A stretch of 64,000 bases of DNA from Hydractinia symbiolongicarpus (lineage: Eukaryota > Cnidaria > Hydrozoa > Anthoathecata > Hydractiniidae). Shown here piece after piece: positions 51,421 through 61,708 of this stretch; the first letter of the stretch is position 1, and each line of letters opens with the position of its first letter. The DNA lies in contig NC_079884.1 in assembly GCF_029227915.1 (NCBI RefSeq), positions 16,804,001 to 16,868,000 on the forward strand. Direction: 5' to 3'. The position numbers and the translations under genes are program-made. Under the pieces are notes generated by a model that worked only from the letters and a program-made list of their open reading frames with translations, searched no databases and was not told the origin of the DNA.

Positions 51421-51665
51421 AAATTTACCACTTAATCCTAATAACACAGCTTCATATATGTCATTGGCTTTAGCTTGCATGTTATAAATTTTTACTGTCA
51501 CTTCGATTTCTTTCTTGTCTTGTAAATATTGCCTAAAAGTTCCTCTTCTACAATCTTCTCCTTTCTCAAAATAGCAGTTTTTTTATTTTCTTGAAAGTAT
51601 ACCAACACGTAATTTAGAACTTGCAATTTTTTTTGCCTGTTTTTAACAATATCTGTAAAAGCCAT
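51421..51665 (-). CDS. Unrecognised small protein, possible start exon
   Basis: ATG at 51665 in a good context (GAGACATGG). It opens MAFTDIVKNRQKKLQVLNYV and continues to KEKIVEEELLG (about 51535). The following sequence in another frame, QYLQDKKEIEVTVKIYNMQA and KANDIYEAVLLGL, also looks coding, up to a possible donor (AGTG|gtaaat) at about 51430. A one-base frame break or a missed tiny intron lies between. Helical and charged; no family recognised. Confidence 0.35.
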
Positions 51666-52075
51666 GTCTCGTTGTTTCTCGATGCGTCGAAATAATTTTT
51701 TTTTCAGTGTACGTGTTATATACAAAATCAAAAGTGAGATAGTTATCACGCGGGCCTTTTAGCTATATACATTTCGTTGCCACTCCTTTTTTAATATTGT
51801 AACTGTCGTTAAGTATTCGGTTTCGTTTAATCTTTTAACAATGACATTACAATTTGCACACAGGCCCTTTTATTAAAACTCCGCAGTACACGAATAATCA
51901 TTTTCGTTCAATTGCTTTGAAAAGTTCCATAACATTTTTCACTTCTGAAGCACCGCTAAGTATACGGTATCGCTAAATCTTAAATACACAATTAGCACAG
52001 AAACTTGTTCATATATATTTTATTTTTTAATAAATATAATTTTCAAGTTGTCAGACGGTAGAGAAGTTGTCAAGT

Positions 52076-53171
52076 GAAACACGCGCTCGCATTGTAAATT
52101 TACGTTTGTCAGGATATCAACCTTCGGCTATTATAACGAAAACTTTCAGAGGATGGCATTAAAATAAAACGACACGGTGTTTCAAGAATATTTAAGAAAT
52201 ATCAGCAAAAAAGGACACTTTCATGGGAACAAAAATTGGGGAGAAAAACAGACTTAAGTTTAGAACATTTAAATTTTGCAGATCATTCATATGTTCATAA
52301 TGATGAACTGAGCGCAGCTGACTTACAGAAACTACTTTATTGAGAATTCAAAATTAAGTACTCAATAACAACTTTAAAACGCTGGAGAGCAAAACTGGGT
52401 TGGGTGCAGAGTGGCCCGAGGTATTGTCAGGCTATTCGTCCAATTAACTGTGAACTGTGTCTCAATTTTGCATTGTGATGCATCAACAACAACGAAGATT
52501 ACAATGACGTCATTTTTACAGATGAATCTAGTATTTGGTAGAGCGTCACTCCCGGGTTTGTTTCCGTCAAAAACATCATTCAGCTAAAGTTAAAGCCTAA
52601 GGTAAAACACCCATATAAGATAAACGTATGGGCTGGTATTTCCAGAAGAGAAAGAACAAAATGATGATATTTACAGGAATAATTCGTAAAGTATATTAGT
52701 TGAATATTTTTTTAATCTTACACTTCCTTGAACCTTTAGAGATCAGGGAACAAGGTTGGTGTTATAAAGATAATTTATTTATTTTTTATAGGAATTTTAC
52801 GTTGACACAATTTTAAAAAAAGCATTGCTTCCCTTTATAAAGACATGTACCCGGATCACCACAGATTCTTTCAGGACAACAACTCCAAACACAAGTCAAA
52901 ATAAGTGATTAACTTTATGAAAGAGAACGAGATAAACTACTGGCCCACTCAGTCCAAGTCCCCAGATATGAATCCAATCGAAATAATGTGGGCGGAGCTC
53001 AAAAATTTTCTACGAAAACATGTTAAACCATCTAAAAAGGAAGAACTAATTAAAACATTTTGGGAAAGAGTGTCAATCGCAAAGTGTAATCGATACATTG
53101 ATCACATTTTTAAAGTTATGCCGATTGTCATAGAACGAGGTGGAAGAGCATCCGGACACCAACATTTATAA
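52076..53171 (+). pseudogene. Tc1-like transposase, broken
   Basis: The first part reads ETRARIVNLRLSGYQPSAII (helix-turn-helix region), then the first Asp in TDESSIW (about 52522). The region after the second Asp reads FFQDNNSKHKS (about 52872). The open frame 52905-53171 holds SPDMNPIEIMWAELKN with the final Glu, giving DD34E-type spacing. A possible intron of about 100 bases (GTATATTAG...TTTTTATAG, 52691-52791) and at least three frame breaks or stops interrupt it. Terminal repeats were not found. Confidence 0.7.
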
Positions 53172-53348
53172 CAATACATCTTCTGCATTATATATAACTT
53201 TTTTTGCTTAACCTCTTACATGTTTTAAACCTTGTATATTTTTATTTAAAATTGCACCTTTCTGCTTAATTTTGTTTTCTCTTTTTGTTCATTAACAGGG
53301 TAATACTGTCTAAACATAACCACCTGTCAAAGTAAATGGGAAAGTTTA

Positions 53349-53605
53349 TTAGCTAAAAATAATTTCATGCACAAAGACTTGTTCTTCAAAGTTATGCTGC
53401 AAAAGTTATTCTCAACGTTTTGCTTAGAAAAATATCCAAATAAAATGTTCAAAAGGATATTTTTTAAACCGCGATTTTACCAGCTAAAAATACTTTGATG
53501 CTCAAAGACTTGTTTTTCGAAGTTATGCTGCAAAAGTCATTCTCAAGGTTTTGCTTAGAAAAATATCAAAATAAAATGTTCAGAAGGATAATATTTTTTA
53601 AAAAC
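53349..53605. repeat. Tandem duplication, about 128-bp unit, two copies
   Basis: AGCTAAAAATAMTTTSATGC, AAAGACTTGTTYTTC, AAGTTATGCTGCAAAAGT and TTTTGCTTAGAAAAATATC occur in the same order in 53359-53478 and 53481-53605, with a few differences. Confidence 0.75.
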
Positions 53606-55341
53606 ACGCTTAAAGATATAAAAAAACTTTTTTAAGAACAATAGATTCATGCGCGATTTATTTTAATCTTTCGCGTAGTTAAGAAGTCATTAATTTTTAC
53701 TCCGTGCTAATACCTAAGTGGATTTTATTTTAAATAAGTTTTAACAATAAAACTCGCAGTTATGAGAAAATAATTACAGTATTGTTTTATCGCAAAGCTT
53801 TTGTTAATTCACTCGCAGCATAACTCATGCTAAGATCATTAAAGTAATTATGATAAACAAAAGATAAAAGGGCTTCCGACTTGCAGGAAAAGGTGTTGTA
53901 TAGTGTGTACGCGGTAGCTTACATTCGGACTGTACTGTATATAGTTTTAGCAGATTTAGCTTTTGACATAACCGTTGTTATACAGACCTTCGATTATGTT
54001 GGACCTTTTGAATTTTTATTTCACTTTATTTTATTTTGTTGCATGACCTGCTAATATTTTTAAACTGGTATAAATATAATGCAGATTGCGGGCAACGTCA
54101 ATTCCAGAGCTTTTTTCTCTTTTATTAATATTTTTTTTATTGTTGCACATGCATATTTTTTTGGACATTTTGTTTTAGCAGTTATAGATATATATAGAAT
54201 AATGGAAATTGTGACTTTTTTTAAAAAATATAATTACTGTGTTCTATGTCTTTATTTGGCACCCATCATGGACTCAATGAGAGATTCAGTGCATATTTCC
54301 ATGGGACTTCGGCTAGTATATAATAAAAACGAAAGTTCTGATTCTACGGAAAGCTCATTTAAAGGTGAGAACTATCATGCACATGTATAACATTACATTC
54401 AGGCTGTACTGTATATACAAAAAAATAGAAAGAAATAGTATAGTTGGACTTGTAGCTCCTGCCAAATTTGAGGTCTTCACCAAGGACAAGAGGATTGCAA
54501 CAATTCTATCAGAGGAAATTTAGAAAATCGAGAAAAAATATATATACTCACTTTGAAATGACATTTGATGAATCAAAAATAAGTAAACAACCTTTTTTCA
54601 AATAATTTTATTTTAATAAACCCTATAGTGATAGAAGAAATCATTGTTTTCATGCAAATCCAAATAAGCCCCACCCCCTTTTCTAGAGGAAAGGGTGTTA
54701 TTAGCGCAGGCTGCTTATTTACAAATGTTTCCCTAACCCTGGGGTGCTTATTTGACAGGGGCGCTTATTGGGCATGGGGTGCTTAATCCTTTATTTACAG
54801 TAGCCATATTTGAGGCAGCCATTAGACCTATAGATGAGTTGCATCATGACGTAGTTGTTTTGAAAACAATAAACATGCGCACGCATGAACACGGGCAAGA
54901 AATGTAAAGAACAGACCATAACGATCAAAGAAATTAAGTTAAAAAAGCAACTTACTTTTAAAAATAATTAAAACCTGGTATTAAAAAGAGAAAATGATAG
55001 GTAAGAAAAACCAATTAAAGCTCCTTTTAGATCGTTTATTTCCCAAAATCTATAAATTAAAGGAAATTGTCAATTTCCTTTATGTGGTCCTTATTTTATT
55101 GCTTGTAAAGATGTGTGCGCATATACGGTACTTTGTAAACATTTGCAACTCATCTATAGCTACATCTGAGGCAAGTCAGCAAGTGTTTCAATCATTTTAA
55201 TCATGAAATAGGTTTTTCAAGAGTTTTACATTGAAAAAAAAACAATCACAGAACTTAGGCGTAAATCACCTGACTTGGTTGATCCTTATGGCAAATGCTC
55301 ACAGAGTTCACAACATTTTTGGCAAGTTGGAGGGATAGCCA
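53606..55341. other. Intergenic, no gene recognised
   Basis: Contains a solo end of the 13921 MITE family at about 54660-54800 (GGGGTGCTTATTTG, GGGCGCTTATTGGG, ATTTACAGTA). The ORFs at 54079 and 54994 have no recognisable product. Confidence 0.4.
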
Positions 55342-55918
55342 GTCCAGGCCACTAGCAAAAATAGGCAACTACTTCCAGATCGGGAAAAAACTTCCAGATC
55401 AGGAAGTATATACATTAATTTACGAACATAGGGACCTGTTGAATGAACTTCCTGATCGAAAAGTTTTGATGCTATTAAAAATGGCTTTCTCACATCTTTT
55501 TTATTCTAACAAGAAGGGAAGTATTGATCATGGCTACAAGTACACACCTAATAACCATAAGAAATAGCTGCATTAAAGGTTACCATGTTTTATAAAAGGC
55601 AGTAGCAAATATATTGTTATTTTCTAAGCTCTCCATGTTGTTGCAATGCTCAAATATAGCTTACAACCACGGTAAAAAAATCTTCACTCGGTAAACCCAG
55701 GGTAAAATTTAAAGCTTGATTTACTTATTGACATTTTTTATTGCACAAACATATGTAGTGATGCGCAAAGCTGTTTTACTTATATATTTTGAGCTTCCCA
55801 ATCGAGAAGTTACTTCTGGATAAGGCAGTTAAAAGCTTCCCGATCAGGAAGTACTTCTCGATCAGGAAGTACTTCTCGATCAGGAAGTTACTTCCATTTG
55901 TTGCTAGTGGTCCAAACT
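55342..55918. mobile_element. MITE with CCACTAGCAA ends and GATC palindromes
   Basis: Inverted ends around GGCCACTAGCAA (55348) and TTGCTAGTGGTCC (55901-55913). Subterminal palindromic units ACTTCTCGATCAGGAAGT recur three times at the right end, with related units at 55370-55405 and 55448. The ORF at 55295-55567 is a by-product of these repeats. Exact ends uncertain. Confidence 0.55.
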
Positions 55919-56468
55919 GATATAGATAAGATAAGATAATGTTTATGATAACGAATAATGATAATGATAATGATAGCATAGCATTTAGCTAGCTAATAGT
56001 TTAGTCAAAACCATATATTAATAGATTTGTTTCTTGAATATTGATATTAGGAAGAAAGGATTCCTTGGGGCTCCTGACTATTCCAGTGACATTTCTGTAG
56101 CCAGATAGCTAGCTAATAGGAGCTAGATAGATTACTTTACTGCTACTTTCTTAAAAAAAAAGCTTAGCTAATTTAATAATTTAATTGCAACACCAAATCA
56201 ATTTCCTACACTATGATAACAAAATGTCTACAACGGCACGGTAATTTCTAAACGTCTTACATCAGTTTGGAAGTGAAATCAATACTGTTTCATAAAACGA
56301 AGCAAAAATTCAAATCACATTTCACAAATGTATCTATATTATATCACTTCTCTGCTGCCCTTTTGGCGGGTCGGCGGGGTAACTTTGAAAACAAATGCAT
56401 CACCAATGCAAATTTTTTTCCGCGTGAGCAAAGAACCGGCACCGCCGTTTTACTTATTTATTGATTGA
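55919..56468. other. Intergenic; short simple repeats
   Basis: GATAA/GATAAT microsatellite at 55921-55978 and two TAGCTAGCTAATAG copies (55989 and 56107). Nothing else recognised. Confidence 0.5.
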
Positions 56469-57158
56469 CTAGTCGATAAGGCCCGTGAAAAAAATCCACT
56501 AAGGCAGGATAAAAATTTTGATGACGTCAGCAACTCAACCACCAAAAAAAATTTAGAATTTTGTTTTCACATTGCCTCTATTGTGGAGAGCTTAAAGGGC
56601 TGATCAGGAAAATGTATATGATCATGTGCATTTGATGAGCGGTTATTGAGATAGGAGGGTTTAAAAATTTCGCTGGCGTCAGGAATGACCCGTGAAAACA
56701 AAGATTTTCTGCTGCCTTCATTGTATAGATCTTGAAACGCTGATCAAGAAAATGTATAGGATCATGTCGTTGTGACAAACGGTTGCAGAGATATTAGGGT
56801 TTGAAGGTTTTTTGATGACGTCATAAACCCGTCCACTCCGAAACGGATTTGGGGACCCAGGTTTGGAAAAGTTACCCAAATTGGTCCTGGTGGTCCCTAG
56901 CCACCCACCCGGTGAAAAATCATTGACGTCACCACCTCGTTTCCAAGTTATTTGGCCTCAAAGTTTTAGTTGCACTGTAACGGCTTCATTAATTTAATAT
57001 AGGATATTGACGTTAAAGTAGTGTTATTGACGTCGCGCCGTAACGTCATAAAATTTAACATTTGAGACATGCTTTTTTCGGCAACTTCAAAGCGACTTTA
57101 AAGGAAAATGACGATATCCACTATGACCGTCACATACACTCCGTATTATTATAAGAGA
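56469..57158 (-). repeat. Helitron-like element, 690 bp
   Basis: Minus-strand 5' TC at 57158 (TCTCTTATAATAATACGG), and 3' end CTAG at 56469 preceded (reading minus) by GTGGATTTTTTTCAC-type hairpin and a 12-base spacer. This arrangement, TC...hairpin...CTRR with no inverted repeats or target duplication, is the Helitron pattern. No Rep/helicase, so non-autonomous. Confidence 0.7.
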
Positions 57159-57285
57159 TTTTCGCCGGTCAGGGCGGAATCTTGGCGAAAGTTCTATTTT
57201 TTTTTTTTTTATTTTTTTTTTCTTATTTTGCCGTTGAAGAATTTACAGTTTTCCGTAAGAATAAAATACAAATCTTAAGCTATTA

Positions 57286-58342
57286 TCTCTATAATAATAC
57301 GCCAGTTCCGTGTGTCTGTAACAGGCAAAGTGGATATGTTCATTTTCCTTTAATCTTACCGAAATTTTCTTTGAAGTAACCGAAAAATGCATGTCTAATA
57401 TGCTAAATTTTCTGACGGTACGGCGCGACGTCAATAACACCACTTTAACGTCAATATCCTATATTAAATTAATGAAGCCGTTACAGTGCACTTAAAACTT
57501 TGAGGCCAAATAACTTGGAAACGAGGTGGTGACGTCAATGATTTTTCACTGCGTGGGTAACTAGGGACCACCTGGGACCAATTTGGGTAAGTTTCCCAAA
57601 CCTGGATCCCCGAATCCGTTTCGGAATGGACGGGTTGATGACGTCATCACAAAACCTTCAAATCCCAATATTTCTGCAACCGTTTGTCAAAAGTGCACGT
57701 TCCTATACATTTTCTTGATCAGCATTTCAAGATCTATATGATGAATGCAACGGGTGTACGAATTTGTGAAGATATTTTTTTTGGAACTTTTGATTGGGAC
57801 TTTGCTGACGTCAGCAAAATTTTAAAGCCCTTAAATCTCCTTAGGCGTTTGTCAAAAACATAGGACACTATACATTTTCTTGATCAGCGTTTCAAGATCT
57901 ATACGATGAATGCAACGGGTGTACGAATTTGTGAAGAATTTTTTTTTGGATCTTTTGATAGGGACTTTGCTGACGTCAGCAAAATTTTAAAGCCGTTAAA
58001 TCTCCTTAGGCGTTTGTCAAAAACATAGGATACTATACATTTTCTTGATCAGTGTTTCAAGATCTATACGATGAAGGCAACAGGTATACAAATTTCTAAA
58101 TAAAAGTTTTGGGGGTTTGACTGGCCATTGCTGACGTCAGCAAAGTTTTAAAACCCTTATATCTCATTAACCGCTTATCAAAAGCACATGATCATATACA
58201 TTTTCTTGATCAGCAGTTTAAGCTCTACACAATAGAGGCAACGTGGAAGCACAGTTCTAATTTTTTTTTGTGGATGGGTTGCTGACGTCATCAAAATTTT
58301 TATTCTGCCTCAGTGGATTTTTCCACGGGCTTTATCGACTAG
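57286..58342 (+). repeat. Helitron-like element, 1.06 kb, opposite orientation
   Basis: TCTCTATAATAATACGCCAG at 57286, and 3' hairpin GTGGATTTTTCCAC, GGGCTTTATCGA, CTAG at 58339-58342. It shares most sequence with the 56469 copy in inverted orientation, with 127 bp between the two. It contains four internal units of about 165 bp. Confidence 0.75.
57640..58290 (+). repeat. About 165-bp internal tandem units with GCTGACGTCAGC
   Basis: Each unit carries TATACATTTTCTTGATCAGY, TTCAAGATCTATAYGATGAA and TTGCTGACGTCAGCAAAATT. Units start at about 57640, 57806, 57975 and 58138; the first three are most alike. The palindrome contains the core TGACGTCA, a CRE-type site. Confidence 0.75.
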
Positions 58343-58445
58343 TCTATATAATAATACGCCAGTTCCGTGTCTCTGTGACAGGCAAAGTGGATGTCTTCAT
58401 TTTTCTTTGATGTTGCCGAAAAATGCATGTCTAATATGATAAATA
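58343..58445 (+). repeat. Helitron-like 5' end joined head-to-tail
   Basis: TCTATATAATAATACGCCAG starts immediately after the CTAG of the previous copy and follows the same 5' sequence (TCCGTGTCTCTGTGACAGGC) for about 95 bp before breaking off. Confidence 0.7.
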
Positions 58446-58480
58446 CTAGCCGAAATCCCGTGGAAGAATCCACTGAATGT
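58446..58480 (-). repeat. Helitron 3' terminus, second family
   Basis: CTAGCCGAAATCCCGTGGAA followed by GAATCCAC. Read on the minus strand: hairpin GTGGATTCTTCCAC, GGGATTTCGG, CTAG. Same architecture as 59103 and 20815. Confidence 0.5.
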
Positions 58481-59102
58481 CTCCATGAAATGCATGTAAG
58501 GGATACCAAACAAAAACATACAGCATATGGTAATTTGAATTTTTAAAACTTACATCTCAACCCCGGCTCTGTGTCTCTTTTTATAACGGGACGGAAAAAG
58601 GAGAGAAAAATCCCTGGGATTAAGGTTGCTCACAGTCTGCATTACTTTATATTTATACCCGTTGAAACCAAAACGTTAACAATATAAGCAGGTACAACAA
58701 AAAAAATAAAAAATAAAAAAATCGTGAAGTCACACAAAAAAGGTTATTGCAAACTTTCAACAACGTACAGTTTCTAATGCATCATACCAATTAAGATATT
58801 TAGTCTATTGCATACAGTAACCCTCCCATTGCGCAAAAATGCCGTGCTTGATAACAATGCAGTGTTTTCGAATTTAAGAATCGAAGAATATTTCAAACAG
58901 TAACGTAACAGATGTAAACAAAACCAGTAACAACGAAAAATTACTTTTTATAGTTTATAAAATTCTTATCTAGGATATACACCGTGTATTTTATAAGAGT
59001 TATTCCGTTTCAGCCTTAATGTTTTTAACTTTCTTGACAAATACTATTCTTGTTGTTCCTCATATATTTTTAGCAGGGCTATGGCCTCAAAATATATATA
59101 TA
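58481..59102. other. Intergenic, related to second Helitron-like family
   Basis: Probably the body of the element whose terminus is at 58446. No coding sequence seen. Confidence 0.35.
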
Positions 59103-59440
59103 CTAGCTGTTTCCCGTGGAAGAATCCACTGTATTCACATTTAATTTATGTAACAGATATACGTCCATCAAAAAACAAACAATACAGCAATGCGAATCTT
59201 ACAATCTGCATTATTATATAAATGATCAAAAAAATTAAAGGTGTCCGACAACTACAGTATATGTGTGACATTTAAAATCTAAATCTACTAAAATTACTTG
59301 CTCTGACCATCTGACAAATGCAAAAATTATTCGGAAAGAAGTTTACAAAAGCATTCCAAAATACATCTCACCTATAAAATTTAAATCACTTAAAAGGTCA
59401 CATACAAAACAAGGAGCCCTGGGGGCTCTAAGAATTTCCG
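59103..59440 (-). repeat. Helitron-like second-family fragment
   Basis: CTAGCTGTTTCCCGTGGAAG followed by GAATCCAC at the left end. Sequence such as ACATACAGC/ATACAGCAAT and TCTGCATTA.TTTATAT is shared with 58480-58660. The far end was not identified. Confidence 0.4.
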
Positions 59441-59822
59441 CGCGCTACCAAAATATTTGATGAAAACCTGCTAATTCGTTGTGTTATTGTGCCAAACATT
59501 CGAAGGGGTTTGGTGCATGAACCTCTGAAGATAAAGCACATCAGTGGCATTATATCTTCCAACAAACGCAAACAAAACGAAACGCGTCATAATAAACTCA
59601 CATTTTAAAAGAAATTGCTAACAAAAAACACAGCCTATCATTCATGGTTGAAAGTCTTGCGATTGAAACGTTTATGGTCTTAAACGGCATTAGTTGACAA
59701 AAAATCAATATTTTGATGTGACCATTTTCAGCATACTTTTTTTATTAACTGTGTCAATTTTTGTCGAAAATAAAGCAGTTTTAATTTTTGGATAAATTTT
59801 GACGTGAAATGACATTTAGGTG

Positions 59823-60078
59823 ACTTAAACTCACACATAAAAACTCATCATTGTAGAGTACAGTTCTATTGCTGTAGATAGGACAAAAGTTACAAAACAT
59901 TTATATATAGTAATAGCTGAAAATATATACAAGCATGAAATGAAAGTAGAACACATATATAATATAAGCAACAACAAAGCCAAGGTAATAACACATCTCT
60001 ATATAATATTAATAAGCGTGAACAAAATATATATATACATAGCATAGCTCACAACGTAAAATATGTGAAAACATAGAG
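59823..60078 (-). repeat. Split direct repeat B2 (3' end of element)
   Basis: Second 256-bp copy. Its left edge at 59823 is the inferred end of the retroelement. Confidence 0.9.
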
Positions 60079-60318
60079 GTATATATAATAGCAGCAGGGA
60101 GGGAGGAGGAAGAAAAACTGCTAGAACTGAAAAGGAAAACCATGAGGCAACTGCAGCTTAAATACTAGCAAGACTGCTGACCAAAAAATATGCTGCTGAC
60201 CAGAAAAGGCACATAGGTAAATGGTGAACTAACTATGGGCAATACAAACCAGAGTACTGTAGGAAGAAGATCTATATATGTGTGCATTTAAACACTCATA
60301 AATATATATTTATGAGTC
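60079..60318 (-). repeat. Predicted A2 segment
   Basis: The 240 bp between the two B copies. In PAT/Ngaro-type elements this segment is also present at the element's 5' end (A1), which would be beyond 64000. Confidence 0.6.
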
Positions 60319-60574
60319 ACTTAAACTCACACATAAAAACTCATCATTGTAGAGTACAGTTCTATTGCTGTAGATAGGACAAAAGTTACAAAACATTTAT
60401 ATATAGTAATAGCTGAAAATATATACAAGCATGAAATGAAAGTAGAACACATATATAATATAAGCAACAACAAAGCCAAGGTAATAACACATCTCTATAT
60501 AATATTAATAAGCGTGAACAAAATATATATATACATAGCATAGCTCACAACGTAAAATATGTGAAAACATAGAG
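60319..60574 (-). repeat. Split direct repeat B1
   Basis: A 256-bp copy, offset 496 bp from 59823-60078, with no differences seen. Lies 45 bp downstream of the recombinase stop codon. Confidence 0.9.
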
Positions 60575-60619
60575 TCCAAATCCAAAGTAGTAGTAGAAAA
60601 TAAAATAAAATAAAATATG

Positions 60620-61708
60620 TCATGCAAGGTGTGATGCCATAAGTCGTTGGGCAGAAAACCGCTGAGCAAGGGGCATGTGAAGGTAAAGAAACATACTATC
60701 AGATTTCCAGTCCCCCAATAAGGATATGACATCCAGGGGAACGCCTGCCTCTAAAGCAAAGGTGGCCCCCCCACGGCGAAACGAGTGGGTACCATATTGG
60801 GAGGTAGAACACCCTAACTCTGTCAACACTTTTTTCATAACGGACATGAAAGTCCGATATGTCAATATAGAGTTGGGTAGCATCGAGGATTTGCGCCAAC
60901 AAAAGGCTTGAGCATCAGGCAGAACACCTGGAGTGAGAGAAAAAGCATGCAAAATAGCCCGAACTGGACAAAGAGGAGAAGAAGGAATAGCCACCAGTGG
61001 AACAGTAATTGTGCGCTGTCCCAGTTGGATGGTCTTACTCCATCTAACTAGAACGAGAATATGGTCATCATGAAAAGTAAAATCAGACCGAACTAGTTGT
61101 TTGAGGGGATTAAATATCGTAGAAGATGCCGGCAATAAATGTGACTTACGGAACAGACCAAAAAATGAAACTAAACAAACAGCCCAAAATGAAGCATGAA
61201 AGCTACAATTTAGGTTAAGGCGAGAACGAATACCAAAAAGAAGAGCAGTGGTAATAGGAAGACGTGGCTTGGCCGGAACACCAAGCATACGCTTCATACC
61301 TTTTAAAACTGTGGATAGTGTCCAATTGTTGGTTAGAGGATTAGCATATCCCATCTCAAGATGTAGAAGGCCAACAAAATTTAGATACATACAAACTGAT
61401 TGTGGTAGTAAAAACCTAGCCAGATGGGCAATATATAGGCATAAAAAATCTGTGGAGGCAGGCACAAGTGGCGAAGACATCTGGCTACAAAAACATTCAT
61501 AAGCCTTGCGATGCGTGCGATAGCTCTTTTTTGTATTCTCAGCATAGGTGGCCTGCCGAAAAAGGACAACGTCGTGAACCAACTCCGAAACGAAGGGGGG
61601 CAACTCTAGAGGAAGGAGAATACAAAAATTAGCTACCACAGATGGTATACTTACCAATGAGAAAATAATATGAATAGGCAGACATATGATTGATGGCAAC
61701 CATATCAC
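60620..61708 (-). CDS. Tyrosine recombinase of DIRS/Ngaro-like element
   Basis: A 362-codon frame from 61708, or from 61605 if spliced to the RT exon. Catalytic residues are visible: Arg (GLFRKSH, residue 187), His-x-x-Arg (HSFRR, 308-311), Trp (GDWKSD, 334) and Tyr (LYLHM, 342). An N-terminal SAM-like region (TYAENTKKSYRTHRKAYECF) is as in phage integrases. It would insert the circular DNA intermediate. The first 35 residues before LPPFVSELVHD look non-coding (intron-like), supporting the spliced form. Confidence 0.88.
   Translation of the reverse strand: MIWLPSIICLPIHIIFSLVSIPSVVANFCILLPLELPPFVSELVHDVVLFRQATYAENTKKSYRTHRKAYECFCSQMSSPLVPASTDFLCLYIAHLARFLLPQSVCMYLNFVGLLHLEMGYANPLTNNWTLSTVLKGMKRMLGVPAKPRLPITTALLFGIRSRLNLNCSFHASFWAVCLVSFFGLFRKSHLLPASSTIFNPLKQLVRSDFTFHDDHILVLVRWSKTIQLGQRTITVPLVAIPSSPLCPVRAILHAFSLTPGVLPDAQAFCWRKSSMLPNSILTYRTFMSVMKKVLTELGCSTSQYGTHSFRRGGATFALEAGVPLDVISLLGDWKSDSMFLYLHMPLAQRFSAQRLMASHLA
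61606..61654 (-). other. Candidate 49-nt intron joining RT and recombinase frames
   Basis: The minus strand reads TTG|GTAAGTATACC...CCTTCCTCTAG|AGTTG. Removing it joins the RT frame (G at 61655) to the recombinase frame (AG at 61605-61604) in phase, with a strong donor and a pyrimidine-rich acceptor. Confidence 0.65.

Noticed and set aside
55295-55567. Ninety-residue ORF
   Set aside because: It overlaps the inverted end and palindromic units of a MITE and has no recognisable protein features.
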